A program made the position numbers and the translations under genes. DNA of 64,000 nucleotides from Pirellulales bacterium. Its GTDB lineage: Bacteria; Planctomycetota; Planctomycetia; Pirellulales; Lacipirellulaceae. Positions 63,689 to 64,000 of this stretch are shown here, piece after piece. The stretch spans positions 1,488,001-1,552,000 of the forward strand of contig JALHQZ010000001.1 in NCBI GenBank assembly GCA_022841705.1, written 5' to 3'. The notes below the pieces were generated by a model. That model was not told where the DNA came from. It made no database searches and worked only from the letters and a program-made list of their open reading frames with translations. How positions within the stretch are numbered: position 1 is the first letter of the stretch; each line of letters opens with the position of its first letter.

Positions 63689-64000
63689 ATGTTGATCTTT
63701 GTCGCATTGCTACTGACAGTATTCACGGTGTTGATTCACAGTCTTGGAATGTACGCATCATTGACATTATGTCTTCGAATGTGGGAGTCGCGAATGCGAC
63801 ATCGGTGGATTCAACTGGAACTTCTCATGGTGTCACTGGTTGGTAGTCTGCTTCTGATTCATCTTTTTGAAATGGGAATGTGGGCTGCGATTTATTGGTG
63901 GTGGGGAATGTTACCCGATTTTGAAACGGCCGCCTATTACTCCTCAACCGCCTACTCGACGGTTGGGTTTGGTGATGTGCTGTTGCCCGATCAGTGGAGA
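63689..64000 (+). CDS. Potassium-channel-like membrane protein (3' partial)
   Basis: An open frame starts at ATG 63689 and runs off the window after 104 codons. It has two or three hydrophobic helices (MLIFVALLLTVFTVLIHSLG, LLMVSLVGSLLLIHLFEM) and then a pore region: AAYYSSTAYSTVGFGDVLLP, in which STVGFGD is the K+ selectivity filter (TVGYGD type). This matches the two-helix Ion_trans_2 channels. The codon use is more AT-rich than the RND gene before it, which could mean transfer. The upstream gap is only 47 bases. Confidence 0.8.
   Translation, partial: MLIFVALLLTVFTVLIHSLGMYASLTLCLRMWESRMRHRWIQLELLMVSLVGSLLLIHLFEMGMWAAIYWWWGMLPDFETAAYYSSTAYSTVGFGDVLLPDQWR

Overview
The window comes from a GC-rich bacterial chromosome, most likely a planctomycete of the Pirellulales type. 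The evidence is the combination of a DUF1559 pseudopilin-like protein, PEP-CTERM proteins with dockerin-like EF-hand repeats, a formylglycine sulfatase, an EF-G paralogue, a family of GAF/HlyD/M50 export proteins and many long-armed palindromic repeats between genes. The genus cannot be read from the sequence. I found no rRNA, tRNA or CRISPR array.

Layout. 1-7 kb: end of a helicase-nuclease protein, an esterase, a sulfatase with a secreted propeller-like protein (the sulfatase is bracketed by a direct repeat), a decayed AHSA1/SRPBCC gene, a small phosphatase and a PD-(D/E)XK-like protein. 7-16.4 kb, all minus strand: EF-G-like GTPase, hisA, and an export cluster (GAF-HlyD, HlyD, PqqD/M50/HlyD). 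Two S23-type four-helix-bundle genes sit in this stretch, each bracketed by inverted arrays of 7-bp repeats; a third inverted heptad pair has no gene inside. 16.8-25.3 kb: infA, then a carbohydrate-related block (GH51-like glycosidase, DUF1559 protein, two paralogous PEP-CTERM proteins, LacI regulator, divergent sodium:solute symporter). 25-31 kb: a secreted protein of unknown function, lysA, three very small genes and a double PRC-barrel protein. 31-35 kb: two alpha/beta hydrolases, a mini membrane protein and a TIM-barrel isomerase.

35-46.7 kb: a 1,200-residue AsmA-like envelope protein, a HEATH-motif peptidase whose signal peptide is encoded by a nested palindrome, glyA, a response regulator with a TPR-like protein, a hydrolase, a DUF2617 protein and a small membrane protein. 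46.9-54.5 kb: a membrane Ser/Thr kinase, a UVR-motif protein, a hemerythrin-like protein, an ArfB-type rescue factor, a second TIM-barrel isomerase, a NarL-type regulator and pfkA. 54.5-64 kb: a SulP anion transporter upstream of pfkA, then a plus-strand set of an NTF2-like protein, a Gly-rich hexapeptide-repeat protein, an RND adaptor and pump, and the start of a potassium-channel-like protein cut by the window end.

The most interesting structure is the repeat landscape. Heptanucleotide arrays in inverted pairs carry the four-helix-bundle genes as apparent cassettes. Each lies a few bases upstream of a neighbour's start codon, and in two cases the array encodes the last codons or the stop of the upstream gene. 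About ten further families of inverted repeats occupy gene boundaries, some nested inside each other. Second is the export cluster, where a PqqD-like peptide-recognition domain, an intact site-2-protease core and an HlyD arm are fused in one protein, suggesting an undescribed peptide-processing and export machine.
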